A stretch of 26,923 nt of DNA from Oscillospiraceae bacterium (GTDB lineage Bacteria > Bacillota > Clostridia > Oscillospirales > Ruminococcaceae). Of the stretch, positions 13,880-21,819 are shown piece after piece; the stretch's first letter is position 1; each line of letters starts with the position of its first letter. The translations under genes and the position numbers were made by a program. Below the pieces are notes generated by a model. The model did not search any database, was not told where the DNA came from, and worked only from the letters and a program-made list of their open reading frames with translations. The DNA lies in the NCBI GenBank assembly GCA_900770285.1, contig CAAGJO010000029.1:1-26923 (forward strand), given 5' to 3'.

Positions 13880-14507
13880 TTATGTTGTTACTTTTGCAAG
13901 AGGTTTTGGAACCGGCGGTAAACTTATTGCTTCTAAACTTGCAAAAGAGCTGGGAATACATTGCTACGAAAACAGAATACTGACCCTTGCTGCTCAGCTA
14001 AGCGGACTGGACAGGGAAGTTTTTGCAGATGTAAATGAAAAACTGCGTTCATCTAAAGGCGGATTTTCAAGTATGATGAGGGGACTTCCCCGTGCTAAAA
14101 AGTACATAGCACGCAATGAAAAGTTTGTTTCAGATGATGAACTTTTTAATTATCAGAAGCAGATTATTCTCAACCTTGCGGATACTGAGTCCTGCGTAAT
14201 CGTGGGTAAGTGTGCCGATTATATACTTCAGGGCAGAGATAATGTTGTAAGCGTTTATATAGAAGCTCCCCGTGATTTCTGTATTAAACGTACAATAGAA
14301 AATATGGGCGTTACCGAAGAAGTTGCACAGGCAACAATAAAACAGACTGATAAATTCCGTGCAGATTATTATGAATATTATACTCACGGCAACTATTGGA
14401 CCAATCCTATTAATTATGATATTACTCTTAACAGCGAAAAGGTTGGTATTGACAACTGTGTTGCACTTATAAAAGATTATCTGAAAATAAAGGGACTGAT
14501 TGAATAA
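13872..14507 (+). CDS. Cytidylate-kinase-like P-loop protein
   Basis: A 211-aa protein of the cytidylate kinase-like family. The N-terminus reads VTFARGFGTGGKLIASKLAKELG, the P-loop region of this family, followed by IHCYENRILTLAA. Central features are CVIVGKCADYIL and VYIEAPRDFCIKRT; the C-terminal TDKFRADYYEYYTHGNYW matches the family's lid-side pattern with conserved Tyr. The ATG at 13872 overlaps the ABC ATPase stop and has AGGTGA (13861-13866) before it; a GTG at 13863 is an alternative. The stop overlaps the dehydrogenase ATG by one base. Such proteins are often annotated as cytidylate kinases, but the true CMP kinase is a different, better conserved protein, so the substrate here is unknown. 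Its place inside an amino-acid uptake and metabolism operon is odd and suggests a linked role. Confidence 0.82.
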   Translation: MNNYVVTFARGFGTGGKLIASKLAKELGIHCYENRILTLAAQLSGLDREVFADVNEKLRSSKGGFSSMMRGLPRAKKYIARNEKFVSDDELFNYQKQIILNLADTESCVIVGKCADYILQGRDNVVSVYIEAPRDFCIKRTIENMGVTEEVAQATIKQTDKFRADYYEYYTHGNYWTNPINYDITLNSEKVGIDNCVALIKDYLKIKGLIE

Positions 14508-15637
14508 TGGAATTTCAATATAATTTGCCTGTAAATATTATCTTTGGCAGAGGTAAAGCCAACAGTATCGGCAATATTGTTTCAATGTACGGAAAGAAAG
14601 CTCTTGTAGTAACCGGTACCGGAAGTACAAAGAAATCAGGTTTGCTGGACAGAACTGTCGGCAATCTTAATGCCTCAGGAGTTGATACAGTTGTTTTTGA
14701 CAAGGTTACTCAGAATCCTCTTACAACTACTGTTTATGAGGGTGCAGCCATTGCAAAAAGCAGCAGCTGTGATGTTATACTCGGTGTGGGCGGCGGTTCA
14801 ATAATGGACGCAGCAAAGTCTATAGCTTTTTGTTTTGTAAATCAAGGGGACATTACTGACTATATATTTGGCCGTAAACAAAGTAAAAAAGCTATTCCCA
14901 TAATACTTATGCCAACTACATGCGGAACGGGAAGTGAGGGCAATCAGATAGCTGTACTGACAAATCCTGAAACAAAGGACAAAAAGGCACTTTATACAAT
15001 GAATATAATGCCTTCTGCATCTGTAATTGATCCTGATGTGATGACTACTATGCCAAAAAAAGTACTGTCTTCAGTAGGATTTGACGCATTCACTCATGCT
15101 CTGGAAGCATACACATCCAAAAAGGCAAATCCTTTAACTGATGTACAATCATTGCTGGCTTTGCGGCTTATAACTGAAAATCTTCCAAAACTTATGACCA
15201 ATTATGAAGATTACGATGCATGGGAAGCTTTAAGTCTTGCGGCAACGCTGGGTGGAATGGTTATCGGTTCTGCGGGAGTTTCTGCCGCTCATGGAATGGA
15301 GCATCCTGCTTCCGGTCTTAAAAATATTGTTCACGGCAGAGGTCTTGCGGCACTTACTCCGCCGATTGTGGAACGTCTTGCACCTGCGCTTCCGGATAAA
15401 TTTTCGGAAGTATCAAGAATCTTAGGCGGAAAAGATGAAAAAGACTGTGCCGAAGGTATACGTCAATTTCTCAGATCAATAGATCTTGAAGTGAAACTTG
15501 GGGATCTTGGCATTGTTCAGGATGATATTGAGTGGCTTACAGATAATTGTATGAAAATTTCAGCAGGAAATCTGAAAAATGCTCCTTTGGAATTCAGCCG
15601 TGAAGAAGTAGCAGACATTTATCTTAAAGCTCTCTGA
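14507..15637 (+). CDS. Iron-containing alcohol dehydrogenase
   Basis: A 376-aa group III (Fe-ADH) NAD(P)-dependent dehydrogenase. The nucleotide-binding GVGGGSIMDAAKSIA lies near 95-110, TTCGTGSEGNQ near 138-150, and the metal ligands appear in VIDPDVM, GFDAFTHALEAYTS (Asp and His), SAAHGMEHPASG and IVHGRGLAALTP. The length and order match the family. The ATG at 14507 overlaps the preceding stop (TAATG). Members of this family reduce aldehydes, including succinic semialdehyde and sulfoacetaldehyde, that arise from transamination of 4-aminobutyrate or taurine. With the class III aminotransferase and the importer upstream, reduction of an aldehyde made by that enzyme is a fair inference. Alcohol oxidation is the alternative. 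A strong terminator follows. Confidence 0.92.
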   Translation: MEFQYNLPVNIIFGRGKANSIGNIVSMYGKKALVVTGTGSTKKSGLLDRTVGNLNASGVDTVVFDKVTQNPLTTTVYEGAAIAKSSSCDVILGVGGGSIMDAAKSIAFCFVNQGDITDYIFGRKQSKKAIPIILMPTTCGTGSEGNQIAVLTNPETKDKKALYTMNIMPSASVIDPDVMTTMPKKVLSSVGFDAFTHALEAYTSKKANPLTDVQSLLALRLITENLPKLMTNYEDYDAWEALSLAATLGGMVIGSAGVSAAHGMEHPASGLKNIVHGRGLAALTPPIVERLAPALPDKFSEVSRILGGKDEKDCAEGIRQFLRSIDLEVKLGDLGIVQDDIEWLTDNCMKISAGNLKNAPLEFSREEVADIYLKAL

Positions 15638-15662
15638 CTTTTTAAGTTATCAGATGAAATAC

Positions 15663-15716
15663 ACAAAAAATCGCAGAGAACCGATTTATCAATTCTCTGC
15701 GATTATATTTTTATAT
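15663..15716. terminator. Bidirectional terminator between the dehydrogenase and upp
   Basis: AATCGCAGAGAA (15669-15680) pairs perfectly with TTCTCTGCGATT (15693-15704). A-run on the left and T-rich run on the right serve both the plus-strand operon and the minus-strand uraA-upp operon. Confidence 0.9.
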
Positions 15717-15719
15717 TAA

Positions 15720-16349
15720 TTACTTTGTACCAAAAATTCTGTCGCCGGCATCGCCCAGACCGGGAACAATGTATGCGTCCTCATTAAGTTTTTCATCAAG
15801 ACTGCCTACATAAATATCAATGTCCGGATGAGTTGTTCTTAAAACGTCAAGTCCCTCAGGTGCGGCGATAATGCACATGAATTTAATATTAGTGCATCCC
15901 TTTTCTTTGAGAAAATCAACAGCCTGAACAGCAGAACCGCCTGTTGCAAGCATGGGATCGCAGATAATTACAAGTCTGTCCTTTATGTTCTCAGGAAGTT
16001 TACAGTAATATTCATGCGGCTCATGTGTTACTTCATCACGGTACAAGCCTATGTGTCCTACCTTTGCGGAAGGAACCAGTGCAAGCAGTCCGTTTACCAT
16101 ACCTAATCCTGCTCTCAGAATCGGAACGATAGCGAGTTTTTTACCTGTCAGCATTGGCAGCTTTCTTGTTGTAATAGGAGTTTTGATTTCAACGTCCTCC
16201 ACAGGAAGATCCCTCATGGCTTCATAGCCCATAAGCATTGCAACTTCCTCAACGAGTGTTCTGAATTCTCTTGTACCGGTTTTTTCATTGCGCATAAGTG
16301 ATATTTTATGTTTGACCAGTGGATGATTGATAATATTGACCGTTCCCAT
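15720..16349 (-). CDS. upp: Uracil phosphoribosyltransferase
   Basis: A 209-aa cytoplasmic enzyme that makes UMP from uracil and PRPP. It shows VNIINHPLVKHKIS at the N-terminus, the family's LPMLTGKKLAIVPILRAGLGM, IGLYRDEVTHEPHEYYCKLP, the PRPP-binding ICDPMLATGGSA and the C-terminal IVPGLGDAGDRIFGTK, all typical, at the normal length. The ATG has GAAAGGAC before it. The gene follows uraA by 23 nt on the same strand, so imported uracil is converted to UMP at once. It ends at the shared terminator. No PyrR-type sequence is evident here. Confidence 0.97.
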   Translation of the reverse strand: MGTVNIINHPLVKHKISLMRNEKTGTREFRTLVEEVAMLMGYEAMRDLPVEDVEIKTPITTRKLPMLTGKKLAIVPILRAGLGMVNGLLALVPSAKVGHIGLYRDEVTHEPHEYYCKLPENIKDRLVIICDPMLATGGSAVQAVDFLKEKGCTNIKFMCIIAAPEGLDVLRTTHPDIDIYVGSLDEKLNEDAYIVPGLGDAGDRIFGTK

Positions 16350-16372
16350 TTATACAAGTCCTTTCAATAAAT

Positions 16373-17803
16373 TTAGTCTTTATTTTTATGCTTTTTTGAA
16401 AGCATAATATTTGCAAGAATACCAAGTATAAGTGCTGCTGCAACTTCGGTAAGAGTGATTTTACCAAAGGTAAGAGTAAGTCCGCCGATACCTGCTATAA
16501 GAATTATCGAAACTACAAATAGATTTCTGTTTTCTTCCAGGTTTACTTGTTGTATCATTTTAAGACCCGAAACAGCGATAAATCCGTAAAGCGCAATACA
16601 TACGCCGCCCATTACGCATGCAGGGATAGAATCTACAAAAGCAACCAGCGGAGTAATAAATGAAAAGAGCATACAGCCAATAGCAGCGGCGAAAATTGTA
16701 ATTACAGACGCATTTTTTGTGATAGCCACACAAGCTACTGACTCACCGTAGGTAGTATTCGGACAGCCTCCGAAAACTGCTCCCACAAAGGAACCTACAC
16801 CGTCGCCGAGAAGAGTTTTGGTAAGACCGGGTTCTTCAAGCAGGTCATGACCGATAATTGACGAGAGGTTTTTGTGGTCTGCAACATGCTCAGCAAAAAC
16901 TACCATTGCAACCGGAACATAAGCAACAAAAATAGTCGCAAAATAAGAAAAATCCAATTCCTTGAATCCCTTTATTCCCGAAACAAATGCAAAATCAGGA
17001 ACGCTGAAGAAGGTGCTGAGGCCTATACTGCCGTCCTTTAACATATAATTTCTGAAAACACTGAAATCAATAATTTTAAGTGCGTCTATGTCGCAGACGT
17101 TTCCGATAACGGTAAATACTGAAGCTGTTGCATAGCCGGCAAGAATACCAATAACAAACGGAATAAGCTTAACATTTTTCTTGCCGTATGTAGAGCAAAG
17201 CATAACTACAGCCAGGGTGACCATACCGCAAAGAAAAGCTATATAAGGTGAACCGACAGCCGTTGAGGAAACGCTTTCAACTATCTGTGGAGTTCCGCTT
17301 TCAACCGAAACGGAATATTCAGTGATAGTTTTTGTTACATCGCCTTTCATCAGGTCGCTTATGGCATTTCCCGCCAGTGAAAGACCTATAATAGCAACAG
17401 TTGGTCCGATAACTATTGCCGGCATAAGTTTATTTAGCCAGCCTACCCCGACAAATCTGACTATTATAGAGATAACAACATAAACAAGACCTGCAAGTCC
17501 CGCACCGATAATGAGTCCCAGCATGCCAAGCTGCATTGAAACTCCGCCTGCAAAAGCGGCAGCCATTGAACCCAGAAATGCAAAAGATGATCCCAGAAAG
17601 ACCGGACTTTTTTTCTTTGTAAAAAGGATATATACAATAGTACCGACACCCGCTCCGAACATTGCGGCTGCAGGAGTAAGACCGTTGCCGATTATAAGCG
17701 GAACGGCAATTGTTGCAGCAAGTATGGCAAGCATTTGCTGCAGTGCAAAAATAACAAGCTGACCGAATTTCGGCTTGTCTGACACATCAAAAATAAGATT
17801 CAA
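16373..17803 (-). CDS. uraA: Uracil permease (NCS2 family)
   Basis: A 476-aa integral membrane nucleobase:cation symporter-2. It has the expected number of hydrophobic segments across its length and the NCS2 signature FGGCPNTTYGESVACVAITKNAS near 340-360, with ALQQMLAILAATIAVPLI at the start and HVADHKNLSSIIGHDL in the middle. The start codon appears to be TTG at 17803, with GGGG (17811-17814 on the plus strand) as ribosome site; an ATG nearby is out of frame. Uracil is the inferred substrate because upp follows in the same operon; xanthine or another base is less likely. The promoter lies about 75 nt upstream and the leader begins with a perfect hairpin. Confidence 0.92.
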   Translation of the reverse strand: MNLIFDVSDKPKFGQLVIFALQQMLAILAATIAVPLIIGNGLTPAAAMFGAGVGTIVYILFTKKKSPVFLGSSFAFLGSMAAAFAGGVSMQLGMLGLIIGAGLAGLVYVVISIIVRFVGVGWLNKLMPAIVIGPTVAIIGLSLAGNAISDLMKGDVTKTITEYSVSVESGTPQIVESVSSTAVGSPYIAFLCGMVTLAVVMLCSTYGKKNVKLIPFVIGILAGYATASVFTVIGNVCDIDALKIIDFSVFRNYMLKDGSIGLSTFFSVPDFAFVSGIKGFKELDFSYFATIFVAYVPVAMVVFAEHVADHKNLSSIIGHDLLEEPGLTKTLLGDGVGSFVGAVFGGCPNTTYGESVACVAITKNASVITIFAAAIGCMLFSFITPLVAFVDSIPACVMGGVCIALYGFIAVSGLKMIQQVNLEENRNLFVVSIILIAGIGGLTLTFGKITLTEVAAALILGILANIMLSKKHKNKD

Positions 17804-17827
17804 AAAAGCACCCCATTTATATTATTT

Positions 17828-17850
17828 TGCAGCCTTGTCAACAGGCTGCA
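17828..17850 (-). promoter_or_regulatory. 5'-terminal hairpin of the uraA-upp transcript
   Basis: TGCAGCC pairs with GGCTGCA across a 9-nt loop. It begins at about the expected transcription start, and no T-run follows in this orientation, so it probably stabilises the mRNA end. No PyrR-type attenuator is recognised. Confidence 0.45.
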
Positions 17851-17856
17851 TTTATA

Positions 17857-17885
17857 ATTTTAACTTATTCGACATGTTTTGTCAA
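17857..17885 (-). promoter_or_regulatory. Sigma-A promoter of uraA-upp
   Basis: On the minus strand: TTGACA (17885-17880), 17-bp spacer, TAAAAT (17862-17857). The gap up to the divergent promoter at 18044 shows nothing else that I can identify. Confidence 0.75.
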
Positions 17886-18043
17886 TATTGTATATGCTGT
17901 ATTTTCATATTCTTTTTTGTGCGGCTTGACTAAAATGTGATTATTAAATCAATTCCGCCGCTGATAAGTCAGGCTGCTGATTTTAATTATTTGCAGACGG
18001 ATAAATATTTCTGCATTAATTCTGCTGTTTATTCCGGATTTGA

Positions 18044-18072
18044 TTGACAATACTGATAATGGGTGTTATACT
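18044..18072 (+). promoter_or_regulatory. Sigma-A promoter of the FN3 surface-protein gene
   Basis: TTGACA (18044-18049), 17-bp spacer, TATACT (18067-18072). The ribosome site GGGAGGAG lies at about 18094-18101. Confidence 0.8.
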
Positions 18073-18107
18073 TTATTTGTAAAACACATGTATGGGAGGA
18101 GATACGA

Positions 18108-19733
18108 ATGAAAAGAAAAATCATAAGTTTATTAACATCACTTTCGGTGGCAGTAAGTCTGACCGGCGTCCTGCCTGTGATAAGTTCATCCGCATCAGAA
18201 AGCACAAAAAATTCCTGGCAGACCGCTATACCTTTTGCACTTGATGCAGATAACGGACAGGATTCTGCTGAAATAACCGAGGATTCATCAAGCGAGAGCG
18301 ATTCTTCCGGTGAGATATCCGAGGATTCCTCAAGCGAGAGCGATTCTTCCGGTGAGATATCCGAGGATTCATCAAGCGAGAGCGATTCTTCCGGTGAGGT
18401 AGCCGAAGATTCATCAAGCGAGAGCGATTCTTCCGGTGAGGTAACCGAAGATTCATCAAGCGAGAGCGATTCTTCCGGTGAGGTAGCCGAGGATTCATCA
18501 AGCGAGAGCGATTCTTCCGGTGAGATAGCTGAGGATTCATCAAGCGAAATAACCTGTGAACATGATTATAAGTCAGTTACTGTAAAATCTACATACCTGA
18601 CAAAAGGCTATACAGAAAACAAGTGTTCTGTATGCGGTGATGTTGAATATATAAAATATGATGAACTGTTGACAATGTCTGCACCAAAATCAACAGTAAC
18701 TTCAAATTCTGTTAAGCTGACATGGGATAAAGTTTCTGAAGCAAAGGGCTATGAAATTTATCAGAACGGAAAGAAAATCAAAACAGTCAGCGGAACAAGT
18801 TATACCGTTACAAATCTTAAACCGAATACTTCATATAAATTTGCCGTAAAGCCGTATAAACAATCAGACATGGAAACTATTTACGGTAATACTTCAAAGA
18901 CATTAACTGCATTGACACGCCCGTCAGCTGTAAAGTTTAAACTTACAGCAGCTGCAAGAACAGTTACTGTTAAATGGGATAAGGTAACAGGCGCTGACGG
19001 ATATATTATATACAGATATAATGATTCAGGTAAAACATGGAGCAGAGCTGCGAAAGTATCTTCTAAAATAACATCTTATACAGTAAGTAAGCTGCAGCCG
19101 GGTAAAGCATATAAATTTACTGTTAAAGCATACAGAACTGTAAATGGAAAAGAACTGGCAGGTTCTGATTATTCGGCATTGCAGGCAATAACTCTGCCTG
19201 ATACTGTTTCAGGGCTGAAAACATCGCTGACAACAAAATCGGTCAAGCTTTCATGGAATAAAGCCGGCGGAGCAAAAGGATATTGTATATATCAGTATAA
19301 GGGAAATAAGTGGGTCAGAATCAAGACTCTTTCTTCAACATCATATACAGTATCAAATCTTAAATCGGGAACAACATATAAATTTTTAGTTAAGTCTTAC
19401 ACAAAATCAGGAAACAGTGTTATATACGGAAGCAATTCAAAGTCCATAACTGTTTCAACTTATCCTGCATCTGTTAATCTGAAGCTGACAGCCGGTTCAG
19501 GAAAAGTAACGCTGAAATGGAATAAGGTAACAGGAGCTCAGGGCTATGATGTTTATTTCTATCCGCCGGGCAGCAGCAGCTGGAAGCTGATTAAGAGTAC
19601 CAGAGGAACAAGTTATACAAAGACAGGTCTTGCTAAAGGCAAGGTATATTACTTCTATGTACAGCCTTATAGAACTGTAGGAAATATAAAATATTACGGT
19701 TCAGCTATAACAAAGAGTGTCAAGGTAAGATAA
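18108..19733 (+). CDS. Secreted protein with Ser/Glu repeat linker and four fibronectin type III domains
   Basis: A 541-aa exported protein. Residues 1-30 are a signal peptide. Residues 58-141 are six 14-aa repeats EDSSSESDSSGE plus two variable residues, followed by a partial copy. A short Cys segment follows (CEHDYKSV, then GYTENKCSVCGD), a type often seen in surface proteins of Ruminococcus and relatives. Four fibronectin type III domains fill about 185-541, each with LTWDKVSEAKGYEIY-like and SYTVTNLKPNTSYKF-like strands. No sortase motif, dockerin, S-layer domain or C-terminal membrane segment is seen, so it is secreted or held by an unseen partner. The ATG at 18108 follows GGGAGGAG; an ATG at 18063 lies upstream of the ribosome site and would overlap the promoter. 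Its ligand cannot be read. Confidence 0.88.
   Translation: MKRKIISLLTSLSVAVSLTGVLPVISSSASESTKNSWQTAIPFALDADNGQDSAEITEDSSSESDSSGEISEDSSSESDSSGEISEDSSSESDSSGEVAEDSSSESDSSGEVTEDSSSESDSSGEVAEDSSSESDSSGEIAEDSSSEITCEHDYKSVTVKSTYLTKGYTENKCSVCGDVEYIKYDELLTMSAPKSTVTSNSVKLTWDKVSEAKGYEIYQNGKKIKTVSGTSYTVTNLKPNTSYKFAVKPYKQSDMETIYGNTSKTLTALTRPSAVKFKLTAAARTVTVKWDKVTGADGYIIYRYNDSGKTWSRAAKVSSKITSYTVSKLQPGKAYKFTVKAYRTVNGKELAGSDYSALQAITLPDTVSGLKTSLTTKSVKLSWNKAGGAKGYCIYQYKGNKWVRIKTLSSTSYTVSNLKSGTTYKFLVKSYTKSGNSVIYGSNSKSITVSTYPASVNLKLTAGSGKVTLKWNKVTGAQGYDVYFYPPGSSSWKLIKSTRGTSYTKTGLAKGKVYYFYVQPYRTVGNIKYYGSAITKSVKVR
18279..18548 (+). repeat. Tandem 42-bp repeat, six full copies and one partial
   Basis: Units begin GAGGATTC or GAAGATTC and encode EDSSSESDSSGE plus two variable residues (IS, IS, VA, VT, VA, IA). 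The copies differ by only a few bases, so copy number can change by slippage or recombination without a frameshift, since 42 is a multiple of 3. Confidence 0.95.
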
Positions 19734-19810
19734 TTAATATTGCAGATAAAGGCAGTAACCATCTTAGGCAGGTGCCATGATAAAAAGATGCAAAAAGGAC
19801 AGAGGGATTT

Positions 19811-20080
19811 ATGGTCAGAAAGCGTATTATATTTTACGGATGTGTACAAGGCGTAGGTTTTCGCTATCATTCACGCTATATTGCCGGCATATTGGGGCTG
19901 ACAGGTTGGGTTCGCAATGAATATGACGGTACTGTAACAATGGAAGTGCAGGGTGATGAGCAACTGATTGACCGTATGATTCAGACTCTGAACAGTGATA
20001 TGTATATTGATATACAGGATATGGATATAAAAAATCTGCCGGTTAATGAAGAGGAACGCAGTTTTGGGGTAAGCGGCTGA
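19811..20080 (+). CDS. acyP: Acylphosphatase
   Basis: An 89-aa cytoplasmic enzyme that hydrolyses acyl phosphates. It has the phosphate-binding motif GCVQGVGFR with the catalytic Arg at residue 18, and GWVRNEYDGTV with the catalytic Asn at residue 36, followed by VTMEVQGDEQ. The length is normal for the family. The ATG at 19811 follows GAGGGA. The gene stands between the FN3 gene and the convergent sigG, with no clear terminator before it, so it may be read from the FN3 promoter. The 77-nt gap before it contains only weak inverted repeats. Confidence 0.95.
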   Translation: MVRKRIIFYGCVQGVGFRYHSRYIAGILGLTGWVRNEYDGTVTMEVQGDEQLIDRMIQTLNSDMYIDIQDMDIKNLPVNEEERSFGVSG

Positions 20081-20132
20081 ATATGAAGGCTGACAAAGTT
20101 TATTCAGCACCCCGTATCTGCTGTATACAGAA

Positions 20133-20175
20133 CAAAAAAAGCTCCTATGGTTTTTCTTATTCCATAGGAGTTTTC
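20133..20175. terminator. Bidirectional terminator between acylphosphatase and sigG
   Basis: CTCCTATGG (20142-20150) pairs with CCATAGGAG (20162-20170), flanked by an A-run (20134-20140) and TTTT (20171-20174). Confidence 0.88.
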
Positions 20176-20183
20176 TGCTGTTA

Positions 20184-20963
20184 TTATGAATTTGAAGTTG
20201 AGTCTTTTATTTTATTCAATGCACCTTTTTCAAGGCGTGAAACCTGTGCCTGTGAAATGCCTATGCTACGGGCAACTTCGTTCTGTGTTTTTCCCTGAAA
20301 AAATCTGAGATACAGAATATTTTTCTCTCTGGGCAAAAGATCTTTTATTGCCTCTTTAATTGACAGCTCTTCCAGCCAGTCGACAGAATTGTTTTTATCC
20401 CCCAGCTGGTCAATAACATAAAGAGTATCTCCAGCATCAGAATATACCGGCTCATAAATAGATATGGGGTCGCTGACGGATTCCAGAGCCGTTACAACGT
20501 CAGCACGTTTAACATCAATTTCCTTTGAGATCTCGTCCATTGTAGGATCACGCTGAAACTGGTTTAAAAGCTTTTCTTTGGCCTGCATTGCTTTATAGGC
20601 TGTGTCACGCATAGAACGGCTTACACGGATTGGCTTGTCATCACGAAAACTCCGTTTTAACTCTCCTTGTATCATGGGTACTGCATAGGTACTGAAACGT
20701 ACATTCAATGACGTATCAAAGTTGTCAATGGCTTTTATAAGTCCGACAACTCCGACCTGAAACAAATCATCAGCCGTTTCTCCCCGGCCGATGAATTTTT
20801 GTATAACACTTAATACGAGTCTGAGATTTCCGTAAATCAATTTATCACGAGCTTTTTTATCGCCTTGCTTAATGCGGTTTAAAAGCTCCATTTTTTCGGC
20901 TTCCTTTAATATGGGAAGCTGTTCGGTATTAATACCGCTGATCTGAACTTTATTGTACTGCAT
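20184..20963 (-). CDS. sigG: RNA polymerase sporulation sigma factor SigG
   Basis: A 259-aa late forespore sigma factor. The N-terminus NKVQISGINTEQLPILKEAE is characteristic of sigma-G. Region 2 has GNLRLVLSVIQKF and DDLFQVGVVGLIKAIDNFD, region 2.4 has RFSTYAVPMIQGELKR, region 3 follows, and region 4 ends with LPREKNILYLRFFQGKTQNEVARSIGISQAQVSRLEKGAL. The ATG has GGGAG at good spacing. The promoter at 20992-21021 matches the sigma-F consensus, as expected from the known forespore cascade. Sigma-E lies 92 nt upstream on the same strand, so read-through from the spoIIG promoter is also possible. Confidence 0.96.
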   Translation of the reverse strand: MQYNKVQISGINTEQLPILKEAEKMELLNRIKQGDKKARDKLIYGNLRLVLSVIQKFIGRGETADDLFQVGVVGLIKAIDNFDTSLNVRFSTYAVPMIQGELKRSFRDDKPIRVSRSMRDTAYKAMQAKEKLLNQFQRDPTMDEISKEIDVKRADVVTALESVSDPISIYEPVYSDAGDTLYVIDQLGDKNNSVDWLEELSIKEAIKDLLPREKNILYLRFFQGKTQNEVARSIGISQAQVSRLEKGALNKIKDSTSNS

Positions 20964-20991
20964 AATAACTCCCGAATGTTTTTTGTAATAA

Positions 20992-21021
20992 AATTATTAC
21001 CATTTGAAAAGTTATATATAC
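20992..21021 (-). promoter_or_regulatory. Sigma-F-type promoter of sigG
   Basis: On the minus strand: GTATA (21021-21017), 15-bp spacer, GGTAATAATT (21001-20992). Both elements and the spacing fit the sigma-F consensus as I recall it from Bacillus subtilis (GYWTA-N15-GGHRANAHTW). It lies about 30 nt before the sigG ATG. Confidence 0.7.
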
Positions 21022-21055
21022 GGTACTTCTATATGTAAATTTTAGTAAAAGTCAA

Positions 21056-21775
21056 TCAGCATATTTTCTCTAAATTTGCCCGTATGGATTTTATAATGCG
21101 TTTTTCCAGCCGTGATATGTATGATTGGGATATGCCAACAATATCTGCGACCTGCTTTTGCGTAAGTTCCTTGCCGTTTATAAGTCCGAATCTCATTTCC
21201 ATTATCTGACGTTCACGGGGCTTAAGCTTTTCAATTTCTTTTTTCAGAAGATTTCTTTCAACTTCACCTTCAATTCTTTTATGCACTGTGTCGTCATCTG
21301 TTCCAAGAATATCCGAGAGCAAAAGCTCGTTTCCGTCCCAGTCGATATTAAGCGGTTCATCTATGGAAACTTCATTTTTATACTGAGATGCTTTTCTGAG
21401 AAACATGAGTATTTCATTTTCAATGCAGCGTGATGCATATGTTGCCAGCTTGATTTTTTTGTCGGGGCAGAATGTATTTACTGCTTTGATAAGACCAATT
21501 GTGCCTATAGATATCAGATCTTCAAGTCCAATGCCGGTGGATTCAAACCTCTTTGCAATATATACTACCAGCCGGAGATTATGTACTATAAGCAGTTCAC
21601 GGGCTTTTTTTGCATCGGTTTTTATAAGTTCAAAAGCTTTTGCTTCTTCACTTTTTGTAAGAGGAGGGGGAAGTGAGTCGGTGCTGTTTATATAGTCTAC
21701 TGCATTTATGGATAGTTTTTGATGTTCAAGCAAAAAGCAAATTATTTTGTGCTTGATTAATTCTGGAATATTCAT
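21056..21775 (-). CDS. sigE: RNA polymerase sporulation sigma factor SigE (pro-sigma-E)
   Basis: A 239-aa early mother-cell sigma factor. A pro-sequence lies before PPPLTKSEEAKAF. Region 2 has HNLRLVVYIAKRFESTGIGLEDLISIGTIGL and KLATYASRCIENEILMFLR; ASQYKNEVSIDEPL is typical of sigma-E; region 4 has LKPRERQIMEMRFGL followed by ELTQKQVADIVGISQSYISRLEKRI. The start ATG has AAAGG before it. The gene follows spoIIGA by 44 nt, the order known from Bacillus. SpoIIGA is expected to remove the pro-sequence (roughly residues 1-30). Confidence 0.96.
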   Translation of the reverse strand: MNIPELIKHKIICFLLEHQKLSINAVDYINSTDSLPPPLTKSEEAKAFELIKTDAKKARELLIVHNLRLVVYIAKRFESTGIGLEDLISIGTIGLIKAVNTFCPDKKIKLATYASRCIENEILMFLRKASQYKNEVSIDEPLNIDWDGNELLLSDILGTDDDTVHKRIEGEVERNLLKKEIEKLKPRERQIMEMRFGLINGKELTQKQVADIVGISQSYISRLEKRIIKSIRANLEKIC

Positions 21776-21819
21776 GGTTTTCTGCCTTTCTGTAGTGTTT
21801 AATCAGGGGATTGCCCGGG

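Noticed and set aside
18226..18543. Reverse-strand Arg/Asn-rich reading frame opposite the repeat
   Set aside because: It is a mirror of the repeat region with no ribosome site or promoter; its repeated sequence simply reflects the coding strand.
18279..18548. Regular 42-bp repeats as a CRISPR array
   Set aside because: The repeats are directly adjacent with no spacers and lie in frame within a secreted protein gene.
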